64,000 nt of DNA from assembly GCF_036898095.1 (NCBI RefSeq), contig NC_090731.1, positions 144,092,386 through 144,156,385 of the forward strand, in the 5' to 3' direction. How positions within the stretch are numbered: the stretch's first letter is position 1; every line of letters begins with the position of its first letter. The notes beneath the pieces are model-generated. The model searched no databases, was not told the DNA's origin, and saw nothing but the letters and a program-made list of their open reading frames with translations. Below, one piece after another: positions 18,285-31,100 of this stretch. The stretch comes from Palaemon carinicauda. Lineage: Eukaryota > Arthropoda > Malacostraca > Decapoda > Palaemonidae. A program made the position numbers and the translations under genes.

Positions 18285-18555
18285 ATGAATGGCAAAGGCA
18301 AGGGGTAGTGGCATTGCTCTAGAGACTGACCATATATACATATAATCATCTCCACCAAGCTAGGACCAGGGAGGGATAGGCAATGGCTCCTGATGACTCA
18401 GCGGCAGACCAATAGGTTCCCCCAAACCACCCATCCCTAGGTCACAAAGAAGGTGAGGTTGCAGACACTACAAGAAGCTATTGAGCTTGAGGTAGACTCG
18501 ATGCAGCAGAAGCCCAGGCAGGATGTTTCTAATAGGATATCATAAACCCTAAACT
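18285..18555 (-). mobile_element. tRNA-derived SINE copy inside the satellite
   Basis: On the minus strand it reads from a decayed tRNA-like head near 18550 through a shared body (blocks such as gtgtctgcaacctcacc and gagtcatcaggagccattgc) to the tail near ttcatgaac at 18285. The same body occurs at 45553 and 51455. The A and B boxes are poorly preserved in this copy. Confidence 0.75.
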
Positions 18556-18628
18556 CTCTTCTAAAGTTTCTCTTTCTCTACAGTTTATCTCCACTAAAGT
18601 TTCTCTACTTTTGGTTTCTCTTCACTAA

Positions 18629-18678
<50 letters not shown>

Positions 18679-18874
18679 AAGACTCTATAGTAAAGTTTCT
18701 GTCATCTAAAGTTTTTCTGATTAAATTTTCCCTTTCCTTCTACTAAACTTTCTCCTTAAGTATTTTCTCAACTAAAGTCTCTCTTTACTAAAGATTCTCT
18801 GTCCATTAAAGATTCTCCACTGAAATATTTTTGTCCACTAAATTTTTCTCTAATAAAGTTTTTCTCCCAAACTA

Positions 18875-18922
<48 letters not shown>

Positions 18923-18926
<4 letters not shown>

Positions 18927-19066
18927 GAGGGCCAAGGAATGTCTGCTGGTGACTTTTCAGGTAGACCAATAGGCTCCCTAAACTCCTTATTCGTAGCTCA
19001 TAGGGACGGTGAGGTTGCAGAACGCCAGGCAGGGATGTTTCCAATAGGATATCACAACCCCTAGAG
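18923..19066 (-). mobile_element. Partial SINE copy inside the satellite
   Basis: Aligns with 18370-18550 from gggagggcc to aataggatatcac, with an internal deletion. It is cut by a (CT)n run at its left end, which removes the tail. Confidence 0.7.
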
Positions 19067-19272
19067 TTTTTTTTTTCTCTCCCCTAAAGTTTCTTTCTCT
19101 ACTTTAGTTTCTTTCTTTACTTTAGTTTCTTTCTCTACTTCAGTTTCTTTCTCTACTTTAGTTTCTTTCTCTACTTTAGTTTCTTTCTCTACTTTAGTTT
19201 CTTTCTCTACTCTGCTAAAATTTCTTTCCCTATCTACTTTAGTTTCTCCACTAAAATTTCCTTCTCTACTTG

Positions 19273-19332
<60 letters not shown>

Positions 19333-19569
19333 TTTCCCCCAAAAAGATTATCTCTAATTAAGTTTCTACCTAAAGTTTTTCTCCATGAAATTTTCTCTCT
19401 CCCTCTACTAAACTGTCTACTCCTATAGTTTGTTTTTTTTATCGCCCAAGATTTTCTGTCCATTAAAGTTTCTTCTCTGATATATTTTTCTCTACTAAGT
19501 TTTCTCTCTACTAAAGTTTTTCTACTAAAGCTCTATATGCTCTCCCAGACTTAAGTTTCTATCTCCATT

Positions 19570-19622
<53 letters not shown>

Positions 19623-21275
19623 CAAAAATATAAATTCTCTAAAGTTTTTCTCCTAAAATTTCTTTGTACTAAAAGTTCTCTCGACTAGTTTCTCTCTATT
19701 AAAGTTTTTCTCTACTCTAATAAATTATTTTCTCTATCTGTGTCTACTGAGGTTTCTAACCACTCAAGTTTGAAGTTTCTCTTTACTAAAGATCCTATCC
19801 ACTAGGGTTTCTCTCCACTCAAAAAGATTCTAGAAGATTAAAATTACTGCCAGATCTTTGCTCAGACAGCATCTATAACGCTTAAAACGTTTCGAGAAGA
19901 CTAAAATTATTTTAAGATCTAAAGTTTGAAGTTTCTCTACTAAACATTCCACCAAAGTTTCAACTAAAGATTCTACTAGGGTTTCTCTCTAAAGATTCTT
20001 TCTACTAAAGATTCTCTATACTAAGGTTTTTTCTCCACAATAGTTTCTCTAAAGTTTAACTAAAGATTCTACCAAGGTTTCTCTCTCCAATAGTTTCTCT
20101 CCGTCTCTACTAAGGTTTCTCTATGTTTCTCTCTACTAAGGTTTCTCTCTACTAAGGTTTCTCTACTAAGGTTTCTCCCCCCACACAAGTTTCTTTAAAG
20201 TTTATCCCAACTAAAGATTCAATTAAGGGTTTTCTCTGTCACTACTAAGGTTTTTCTTCACTAAAATTTATCTCGAAAGTTTATACTAAAGATTCTAATA
20301 AGAATTTTTTCTGTCTTGACTAAGGTTTTTCTTCACTAAAATTTCTCTAAAGTTTCTCTATACTAAAGATTCTCCACTAAAGATTCTTTCCACTAAAGAT
20401 TATCTCTACTAAAGATTCTCTCAACTAGTTTCTCCCTACTAAATATTATATTAGTTTCCTGAAGATTCCCTCTACCAAGGTTTCTCTACACTAGTTTCCC
20501 AAGTTTCTCGCTACCAAAGATTCTAGTTTCCTAAAGATTCTCTCTACTAAAGTTTCTTGCCACTAAAGTTTCTCTCAAGTTTCTCTATAAAGGTTTCTCT
20601 CTCTACTAAAGTTTCTCTCTACTAAAGTTTCTCGCTACCAAAGATTCTAGTTTCCTAAAGATTCTCTCTAGTAAGGTCTCTCGCCACTAAAGTTTCTCTC
20701 AAGTTTCTCTGTAAAGGTTTCTCTCTCTACTAAAGTTTCTCTCTACTAAAGTTTCTCGCTACCAAAGATTCTAGTTTCCTAAAGATTCTCTCTAGTAAGG
20801 TCTCTCGCCACTAAAGTTTCTCTCAAGTTTCTCTGTAAAGGTTTCTCTCTCTACTAAAGTTTCTCTCTACTAAAGTTTCTCGCTACCAAAGATTCTAGTT
20901 TCCTAAAGATTCTCTCTAGTAAGGTCTCTCGCCACTAAAGTTTCTCTCAAGTTTCTCTATGAAGGTTTCTCTCTCTACTAAAGTTTCTCTCTACTAAAGT
21001 TTCTCGCTACCAAAGATTCTAGTTTCCTAAAGATTCTCTCTAGTAAGGTCTCTCGCCACTAAAGTTTCTCTCAAGTTTCTCTACTAAAGTTTCTCTCTCT
21101 ACTAAAGTTTCTCTACTAAAGTTTTACTCTCTAATAAAGTTTCTCTCTACTAAAGTTTCTCTCTTCTAAAGTTTCTCTCTCTACTAAAGTTTCTCTACCT
21201 AATAAAGCCTCTCTCTACTAAAGTTTCTCTACTAAAGTTTCTCTCTCTACTAAAGTTTCTCTCTACTAAAGTTTC

Positions 21276-22190
21276 TAGTTTCCTAAAGATTCTCTCTAGT
21301 AAGGTCTCTCGCCACTAAAGTTTCTCTCAAGTTTCTCTTTAAAGGTTTCTCTCTACTAAAGTTTCTCTCTCTACTAAAGCTTCTCTCTAATAAAGTTTCT
21401 CTCTCTACTAAAGTTTCTCTACTAAAGTTTTACTCTCTAATAAAGTTTCTCTCTACTAAAGTTTCTCTCTTCTAAAGTTTCTCTCTCTACTAAAGTTTCT
21501 CTACCTAATAAAGCCTCTCTCTACTAAAGTTTCTCTACTAAAGTTTCTCTCTCTACTAAAGTTTCTCTCTACTAAAGTTTCTAGTTTCCTAAAGATTCTC
21601 TCTAGTAAGGTCTCTCGCCACTAAAGTTTCTCTCAAGTTTCTCTTTAAAGGTTTCTCTCTACTAAAGTTTCTCTCTCTACTAAAGCTTCTCTCTAATAAA
21701 GTTTCTCTCTCTACTAAAGTTTCTCTACTAAAGTTTTACTCTCTAATAAAGTTTCTCTCTACTAAAGTTTCTCTCTTCTAAAGTTTCTCTCTCTACTAAA
21801 GTTTCTCTACCTAATAAAGCCTCTCTCTACTAAAGTTTCTCTACTAAAGTTTCTCTCTCTACTAAAGTTTCTCTCTACTAAAGTTTCTAGTTTCCTAAAG
21901 ATTCTCTCTAGTAAGGTCTCTCGCCACTAAAGTTTCTCTCAAGTTTCTCTTTAAAGGTTTCTCTCTACTAAAGTTTCTCTCTCTACTAAAGCTTCTCTCT
22001 AATAAAGTTTCTCTCTCTACTAAAGTTTCTCTACTAAAGTTTTACTCTCTAATAAAGTTTCTCTCTACTAAAGTTTCTCTCTTCTAAAGTTTCTCTCTCT
22101 ACTAAAGTTTCTCTACCTAATAAAGCCTCTCTCTACTAAAGTTTCTCTACTAAAGTTTCTCTCTACTAAAGTTTCTCGCTACCAAAGATT
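21276..22190. repeat. 306-bp super-unit block within the satellite
   Basis: The segment starting tagtttcctaaag recurs at 21276, 21582 and 21888, exactly 306 bp apart. It includes distinctive variants (ctacctaataaagcctc and gttttactctctaataaag) absent from the 124-bp units. A fourth junction at about 22192 returns to the ordinary unit. Confidence 0.9.
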
Positions 22191-25100
22191 CTAGTTTCCT
22201 AAAGATTCTCTCTAGTAAGGTCTCTCGCCACTAAAGTTTCTCTCAAGTTTCTCTATTAAGGTTTCTCTGTCTACTAAAGTTTCTCTCTACTAAAGTTTCT
22301 CTCTACTAAAGTTTCTCTCTACTAAAGTTTCTCGCTACCAAAGATTCTAGTTTCCTAAAGATTCTCTCTAGTAAGGTCTCTCGCCACTAAAGTTTCTCTC
22401 AAGTTTCTCTGTAAAGGTTTCTCTCTCTACTAAAGTTTCTCTCTACTAAAGTTTCTCGCTACCAAAGATTCTAGTTTCCTAAAGATTCTCTCTAGTAAGG
22501 TCTCTCGCCACTAAAGTTTCTCTCAAGTTTCTCTATAAAGGTTTCTCTCTCTACTAAAGTTTCTCTCTACTAAAGTTTCTCTCTACTAAAGTTTCTCGCT
22601 ACCAAAGATTCTAGTTTCCTAAAGATTCTCTCTAGTAAGGTCTCTCGCCACTAAAGTTTCTCTCAAGTTTCTCTGTAAAGGTTTCTCTCTCTACTAAAGT
22701 TTCTCTCTACTAAAGTTTCTCGCTACCAAAGATTCTAGTTTCCTAAAGATTCTCTCTAGTAAGGTCTCTCGCCACTAAAGTTTCTCTCAAGTTTCTCTAT
22801 AAAGGTTTCTCTCTCTACTAAAGTTTCTCTCTCTACTAAAGTTCTCTCTCTACTAAAGTTTCTCTACTAAAGCTTCTCTCTCTACTAAAGTTTCTACTAA
22901 AGTTTCTCTCTCTACTAAAGTTTCTCTCTCTACTAAAGTTTCTACTAAAGTTTCTCGCTACCAAAGATTCTAGTTTCCTAAAGATTCTCTCTAGTAAGGT
23001 CTCTCGCCACTAAAGTTTCTCTCAAGTTTCTCTATAAAGGTTTCTCTCTCTACTAAAGTTTCTCTCTACTAAAGTTTCTCGCTACCAAAGATTCTAGTTT
23101 CCTTAAAGATTCTCTCTAGTAAGGTCTCTCGCCACTAAAGTTTCTCTCAAGTTTCTCTATAAAGGTTTCTCTGTCTACTAAAATTTCTCTCTACTAAAGT
23201 TTCTCTCTACTAAAGTTTCTCGCTACCAAAGATTCTAGTTTCCTAAAGATTCTCTCTAGTAAGGTCTCTCGCCACTAAAGTTTCTCTCAAGTTTCTCTAT
23301 AAAGGTTTCTCTCTCTACTAAAGTTTCTCGCTACCAAAGATTCTAGTTTCCTAAAGATTCTCTCTAGTAAGGTTTCTCGCCACTAAAGTTTCTCTCAAGT
23401 TTCTCTATAAAGGTTTCTCTCTCTACTAAAGTTTCTCTCTACTAAAGTTTCTCGCTACCAAAGATTCTAGTTTCCTAAAGATTCTCTCTAGTAAGGTCTC
23501 TCGCCACTAAAGTTTCTCTGTAAAGGTTTCTCTCTCTACTAAAGTTTCTCTCTACTAAAGTTTCTCTCTACTAAAGTTTCTCGCTACCAAAGATTCTAGT
23601 TTCCTAAAGATTCTCTCTAGTAAGGTTTCTCGCCACTAAAGTTTCTCTCAAGTTTCTCTGCAAAGGTTTCTCTCTCTACTAAAGTTTCTCTCTACTAAAG
23701 TTTCTCGCTACCAAAGATTCTAGTTTCCTAAAGATTCTCTCTACTAAGGTTTCTCGCCACTAAAGTTTCTCTCAAGTTTCTCTGCAAAGGTTTCTCTCTC
23801 TACTAAAGTTTCTCTCTACTAAAGTTTCTCTCTACTAAAGTTTCTCTCTACTAAAGTTTCTCGCTACCAAAGATTCTAGTTTCCTAAAGATTCTCTCTAC
23901 TAAGGTTTCTCGCCACTAAAGTTTCTCTCAAGTTTCTCTGTAAAGGTTTCTCTCTCTACTAAAGTTTCTCTCTACTAAAGTTTCTCGCTACCAAAGATTC
24001 TAGTTTCCTAAAGATTCTCTCTAGTAAGGTCTCTCGCCACTAAAGTTTCTCTCAAGTTTCTCTATAAAGGTTTCTCTCTCTACTAAAGTTTCTCTCTACT
24101 AAAGTTTCTCGCTACCAAAGATTCTAGTTTCCTAAAGATTCTCTCTAGTAAGGTCTCTCGCCACTAAAGTTTCTCTCAAGTTTCTCTGTAAAGGTTTCTC
24201 TCTCTACTAAAGTTTCTCTCTACTAAAGTTTCTCTCTACTAAAGTTTCTCGCTACCAAAGATTCTAGTTTCCTAAAGATTCTCTCTAGTAAGGTTTCTCG
24301 CCACTAAAGTTTCTCTCAAGTTTCTCTGTAAAGGTTCTCTCTCTACTAAAGTTTCTCTCTACTAAAGTTTCTCGCTACCAAAGATTCTAGTTTCCTAAAG
24401 ATTCTCTCTAGTAAGGTCTCTCGCCACTAAAGTTTCTCTCAAGTTTCTCTATAAAGGTTTCTCTCTACTAAAGTTTCTCTCTACTAAAGTTTCTCGCTAC
24501 CAAAGATTCTAGTTTCCTAAAGATTCTCTCTAGTAAGGTCTCTCGCCACTAAAGTTTCTCTCAAGTTTCTCTACTAAAGTTTCTCTCTACTAAAGTTTCT
24601 CTCTACTAAAGTTTCTCGCTACTAAAGTTTCTCTCTACTAAAGTTTCTCGCTACCAAAGATTCTAGTTTCCTAAAGATTCTCTCTAGTAAGGTCTCTCGC
24701 CACTAAAGTTTCTCTCAAGTTTCTCTCTCTACTAAAGTTTCTCTCTACTAAAGTTTCTCTCTACTAAAGTTTCTCGCTACCAAAGATTCTAGTTTCCTAA
24801 AGATTCTCTCTACTAAGGTTTCTCGCCACTAAAGTTTCTCTCAAGTTTCTCTGTAAAGGTTTCTCTCTCTACTAAAGTTTCTCTCTACTAAAGTTTCTCG
24901 CTACCAAAGATTCTAGTTTCCTAAAGATTCTCTCTAGTAAGGTCTCTCGCCACTAAAGTTTCTCTCAAGTTTCTCTGTAAAGGTTTCTCTCTCTACTAAA
25001 GTTTCTCTCTACTAAAGTTTCTCGCTACCAAAGATTCTAGTTTCCTAAAGATTCTCTCTAGTAAGGTTTCTCGCCACTAAAGTTTCTCTCAAGTTTCTCT

Positions 25101-28100
25101 GTAAAGGTTTCTCTCTCTACTAAAGTTTCTCTCTACTAAAGTTTCTCGCTACCAAAGATTCTAGTTTCCTAAAGATTCTCTCTAGTAAGGTTTCTCGCCA
25201 CTAAAGTTTCTCTCAAGTTTCTCCATAAAGGTTTCTCTCTACTAAAGTTTCTCTCTACTAAAGTTTCTCGCTACCAAAGATTCTAGTTTCCTAAAGATTC
25301 TCTCTACTAAGGTTTCTCGCCACTAAAGTTTCTCTCAAGTTTCTCTATAAAGGTTTCTCTCTCTACTAAAGTTTCTCTCTACTAAAGTTTCTCGCTACCA
25401 AAGATTCTAGTTTCCTAAAGATTCTCTCTAGTAAGGTTTCTCGCCACTAAAGTTTCTCTCAAGTTTCTCTGTAAAGGTTTCTCTCTCTACTAAAGTTTCT
25501 CTCTACTAAAGTTTCTCTCTACTAAAGTTTCTCGCTACCAAAGATTCTAGTTTCCTAAAGATTCTCTCTAGTAAGGTCTCTCGCCACTAAAGTTTCTCTC
25601 AAGTTTCTCTCTCTACTAAAGTTTCTCTCTACTAAAGTTTCTCTCTACTAAAGTTTCTCGCTACCAAAGATTCTAGTTTCCTAAAGATTCTCTCTAGTAA
25701 GGTCTCTCGCCACTAAAGTTTCTCTCAAGTTTCTCTGTAAAGGTTTCTCTCTCTACTAAAGTTTCTCTCTACTAAAGTTTCTCGCTACCAAAGATTCTAG
25801 TTTCCTAAAGATTCTCTCTAGTAAGGTTTCTCGCCACTAAAGTTTCTCTCAAGTTTCTCTGTAAAGGTTTCTCTCTCTACTAAAGTTTCTCTCTACTAAA
25901 GTTTCTCGCTACCAAAGATTCTAGTTTCCTAAAGATTCTCTCTAGTAAGGTTTCTCGCCACTAAAGTTTCTCTCAAGTTTCTCTGTAAAGGTTTCTCTCT
26001 CTACTAAAGTTTCTCTCTACTAAAGTTTCTCGCTACCAAAGATTCTAGTTTCCTAAAGATTCTCTCTAGTAAGGTTTCTCGCCACTAAAGTTTCTCTCAA
26101 GTTTCTCCATAAAGGTTTCTCTCTACTAAAGTTTCTCTCTACTAAAGTTTCTCGCTACCAAAGATTCTAGTTTCCTAAAGATTCTCTCTAGTAAGGTTTC
26201 TCGCCACTAAAGTTTCTCTCAAGTTTCTCTATAAAGGTTTCTCTCTACTAAAGTTTCTCTCTACTAAAGTTTCTCGCTACCAAAGATTCTAGTTTCCTAA
26301 AGATTCTCTCTAGTAAGGTCTCTCGCCACTAAAGTTTCTCTCAAGTTTCTCCATAAAGGTTTCTCTCTACTAAAGTTTCTCTCTACTAAAGTTTCTCGCT
26401 ACCAAAGATTCTAGTTTCCTAAAGATTCTCTCTAGTAAGGTCTCTCGCCACTAAAGTTTCTCTCAAGTTTCTCTATAAAGGTTTCTCTCTCCACTAAAGT
26501 TTCTCTCTACCAAAGTTTCTCTCTACTAAAGTTTCTCGCTACCAAAGATTCTAGTTTCCTAAAGATTCTCTCTAGTAAGGTCTCTCGCCACTAAAGTTTC
26601 TCTCAAGTTTCTCTATAAAGGTTTCTCTCTCCACTAAAGTTTCTCTCTACTAAAGTTTCTCGCTACCAAAGATTCTAGTTTCCTAAAGATTCTCTCTAGT
26701 AAGGTCTCTCGCCACTAAAGTTTCTCTCAAGTTTCTCCATAAAGGTTTCTCTCTCCACTAAAGTTTCTCTCTACTAAAGTTTCTCGCTACCAAAGATTCT
26801 AGTTTCCTAAAGATTCTCTCTACTAAGGTTTCTCGCCACTAAAGTTTCTCTCAAGTTTCTCTATAAAGGTTTCTCTCTACTAAAGTTTCTCTCTACTAAA
26901 GTTTCTCGCTACCAAAGATTCTAGTTTCCTAAAGATTCTCTCTAGTAAGGTCTCTCGCCACTAAAGTTTCTCTCAAGTTTCTCCATAAAGGTTTCTCTCT
27001 ACTAAAGTTTCTCTCTACTAAAGTTTCTCTCTACTAAAGTTTCTACTACCAAAGATTCTAGTTTCCTAAAGATTCTCTCTAGTAAGGTCTCTCGCCACTA
27101 AAGTTTCTCTCAAGTTTCTATATAAAGGTTTCTCTCTCCACTAAAGTTTCTCTCTACTAAAGTTTCTCTCTACTAAAGTTTCTCGCTACCAAAGATTCTA
27201 GTTTCCTAAAGATTCTCTCTAGTAAGGTCTCTCGCCACTAAAGTTTCTCTCAAGTTTCTCCATAAAGGTTTCTCTCTCTACTAAAGTTTCTCTCTACTAA
27301 AGTTTCTCGCTACCAAAGATTCTAGTTTCCTAAAGATTCTCTCTACTAAGGTTTCTCGCCACTAAAGTTTCTCTCAAGTTTCTCTATAAAGGTTTCTCTC
27401 TACTAAAGTTTCTCTCTACTAAAGTTTCTCGCTACCAAAGATTCTAGTTTCCTAAAGATTCTCTCTAGTAAGGTCTCTCGCCACTAAAGTTTCTCTCAAG
27501 TTTCTCCATAAAGGTTTCTCTCTACTAAAGTTTCTCTCTACTAAAGTTTCTCTCTACTAAAGTTTCTCGCTACCAAAGATTCTAGTTTCCTAAAGATTCT
27601 CTCTAGTAAGGTCTCTCGCCACTAAAGTTTCTCTCAAGTTTCTCTATAAAGGTTTCTCTCTCTACTAAAGTTTCTCTCTACTAAAGTTTCTCGCCACCAA
27701 AGATTCTAGTTTCCTAAAGATTCTCTCTACTAAGGTTTCTCGCCACTAAAGTTTCTCTCAAGTTTCTCTATAAAGGTTTCTCTCTCTACTAAAGTTTCTC
27801 TCTACTAAAGTTTCTCGCTACCAAAGATTCTAGTTTCCTAAAGATTCTCTCTACTAAGGTTTCTCGCCACTAAAGTTTCTCTCAAGTTTCTCTATAAAGG
27901 TTTCTCTCTACTAAAGTTTCTCGCTACCAAAGATTCTAGTTTCCTAAAGATTCTCTCTAGTAAGGTCTCTCGCCACTAAAGTTTCTCTCAAGTTTCTCCA
28001 TAAAGGTTTCTCTCTACTAAAGTTTCTCTCTAAAAGTTTCTCTCTACTAAAGTTTCTCGCTACCAAAGATTCTAGTTTCCTAAAGATTCTCTCTAGTAAG

Positions 28101-31100
28101 GTCTCTCGCCACTAAAGTTTCTCTCAAGTTTCTCTATAAAGGTTTCTCTCTCTACTAAAGTTTCTCTCTACTAAAGTTTCTCGCCACCAAAGATTCTAGT
28201 TTCCTAAAGATTCTCTCTAGTAAGGTTTCTCGCCACTAAAGTTTCTCTCAAGTTTCTCTATAAAGGTTTCTCTCTACTAAAGTTTCTCTCTACTAAAGTT
28301 TCTCACCAAAGATTCTAGTTTCCTAAAGATTCTCTCTAGTAAGGTCTCTCGCCACTAAAGTTTCTCTCAAGTTTCTCTATAAAGGTTTCTCTCTCTACTA
28401 AAGTTTCTCTCTACTAAAGTTTCTCGCCACCAAAGATTCTAGTTTCCTAAAGATTCTCTCTAGTAAGGTCTCTCGCCACTAAAGTTTCTCTCAAGTTTCT
28501 CTATAAAGGTTTCTCTCTACTAAAGTTTCTCTCTACTAAAGTTTCTCGCCACCAAAGATTCTAGTTTCCTAAAGATTCTCTCTACTAAGGTCTCTCGCCA
28601 CTAAAGTTTCTCTCAAGTTTCTCTATAAAGGTTTCTCTCTCTACTAAAGTTTCTCTCTACTAAAGTTTCTCGCCACCAAAGATTCTAGTTTCCTAAAGAT
28701 TCTCTCTAGTAAGGTCTCTCGCCACTAAAGTTTCTCTCAAGTTTCTCTATAAAGGTTTCTCTCTCCACTAAAGTTTCTCTCTACTAAAGTTTCTCGCTAC
28801 CAAAGATTCTAGTTTCCTAAAGATTCTCTCTAGTAAGGTCTCTCGCCACTAAAGTTTCTCTCAAGTTTCTCCATATAAAGGTTTCTCTCTCTACTAAAGT
28901 TTCTCTCTACTAAAGTTTCTCGCTACCAAAGATTCTAGTTTCCTTAAGATTCTCTCTAGTAAGGTCTCTCGCCACTAAAGTTTCTCTCAAGTTTCTCTAT
29001 AAAGGTTTCTCTCTCCACTAAAGTTTCTCTCTACTAAAGTTTCTCGCTACCAAAGATTCTAGTTTCCTAAAGATTCTCTCTAGTAAGGTCTCTCGCCACT
29101 AAAGTTTCTCTCAAGTTTCTCCATAAAGGTTTCTCTCTACTAAAGTTTCTCTCTACTAAAGTTTCTCTACTAAAGTTTCTCTCTAAAGTTTCTCGCTACC
29201 AAAGATTCTAGTTTCCTTAAAGATTCTCTCTAGTAAGGTCTCTCGCCACTAAAGTTTCTCTCAAGTTTCTCTATAAAGGTTTCTCTCTCTACTAAAGTTT
29301 CTCTCTACTAAAGTTTCTCGCTACCAAAGATTCTAGTTTCCTAAAGATTCTCTCTAGTAAGGTCTCTCGCCACTAAAGTTTCTCTCAAGTTTCTCCATAA
29401 AGGTTTCTCTCTACTAAAGTTTCTCTCTACTAAAGTTTCTCTCTACTAAAGTTTCTCGCTACCAAAGATTCTAGTTTCCTAAAGATTCTCTCTAGTAAGG
29501 TCTCTCGCCACTAAAGTTTCTCTCAAGTTTCTCTATAAAGGTTTCTCTCTACTAAAGTTTCTCGCTACCAAAGATTCTAGTTTCCTAAAGATTCTCTCTA
29601 GTAAGGTCTCTCGCCACTAAAGTTTCTCTCAAGTTTCTCTATAAAGGTTTCTCTCTCTACTAAAGTTTCTCTCTACTAAAGTTTCTCGCTACCAAAGATT
29701 CTAGTTTCCTAAAGATTCTCTCTAGTAAGGTCTCTCGCCACTAAAGTTTCTCTCAAGTTTCTCCATAAAGGTTTCTCTCTCCACTAAAGTTTCTCGCTAC
29801 CAAAGATTCTAGTTTCCTAAAGATTCTCTCTACTAAGGTTTCTCGCCACTAAAGTTTCTCTCAAGTTTCTCCATAAAGGTTCTCTCTAGTAAGGTCTCTC
29901 GCCACTAAAGTTTCTCTCAAGTTTCTCTATAAAGGTTTCTCTCTACTAAAGTTTCTCGCTACCAAAGATTCTAGTTTCCTAAAGATTCTCTCTAGTAAGG
30001 TCTCTCGCCACTAAAGTTTCTCTCAAGTTTCTCCTAAAGATTCTCTCTAGTAAGGTCTCTCGCCACTAAAGTTTCTCTCAAGTTTCTCCATAAAGGTTTC
30101 TCTCTCTACTAAAGTTTCTCTCTACTAAAGTTTCTCGCTACCAAAGATTCTAGTTTCCTAAAGATTCTCTCTAGTAAGGTCTCTCGCCACTAAAGTTTCT
30201 CTCAAGTTTCTCCATAAAGGTTTCTCTCTCTACTAAAGTTTCTCTCTACTAAAGTTTCTCGCTACCAAAGATTCTAGTTTCCTAAAGATTCTCTCTAGTA
30301 AGGTCTCTCGCCACTAAAGTTTCTCTCAAGTTTCTCTATAAAGGTTTCTCTCTCTACTAAAGTTTCTCTCTACTAAAGTTTCTCTCTACTAAAGTTTCTC
30401 GCTACCAAAGATTCTAGTTTCCTAAAGATTCTCTCTAGTAAGGTCTCTCGCCACTAAAGTTTCTCTCAAGTTTCTCTATAAAGGTTTCTCTCTCACTAAA
30501 GTTTCTCTCTACTAAAGTTTCTCGCTACCAAAGATTCTAGTTTCCTAAAGATTCTCTCTAGTAAGGTCTCTCGCCACTAAAGTTTCTCTCAAGTTTCTCC
30601 ATAAAGGTTTCTCTCTCTACTAAAGTTTCTCTCTACTAAAGTTTCTCGCTACCAAAGATTCTAGTTTCCTAAAGATTCTCTCTAGTAAGGTCTCTCGCCA
30701 CTAAAGTTTCTCTCAAGTTTCTCCATAAAGGTTTCTCTCTACTAAAGTTTCTCTCTACTAAAGTTTCTCGCTACCAAAGATTCTAGTTTCCTAAAGATTC
30801 TCTCTAGTAAGGTCTCTCGCCACTAAAGTTTCTCTCAAGTTTCTCCATAAAGGTTTCTCTCTCTACTAAAGTTTCTCGCTACCAAAGATTCTAGTTTCCT
30901 AAAGATTCTCTCTAGTAAGGTCTCTCGCCACTAAAGTTTCTCTCAAGTTTCTCTATAAAGGTTTCTCTCTACTAAAGTTTCTCTCTTCTAAAGTTTCTCT
31001 CTACTAAAGTTTCTCGCTACCAAAGATTCTAGTTTCCTAAAGATTCTCTCTAGTAAGGTCTCTCGCCACTAAAGTTTCTCTCAAGTTTCTCCATAAAGGT

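Larger units (their letters stand above)
17819..20470. repeat. Degenerate left edge of the pyrimidine-rich satellite, with (CT)n tracts
   Basis: Irregular copies of a ctctactaaagtttct-like motif alternate with pure (CT)n runs at about 17819-17857, 18165-18239, 18633-18675, 18877-18922, 19276-19323 and 19571-19619. Order and spacing become regular only towards 20470. Two SINE copies lie within it. Confidence 0.9.

Noticed and set aside
19061..19342. Minus-strand ORF rich in KETKVEKETKVE
   Set aside because: Arises from tandem ctactttagtttctttct units of the satellite edge; no gene features.
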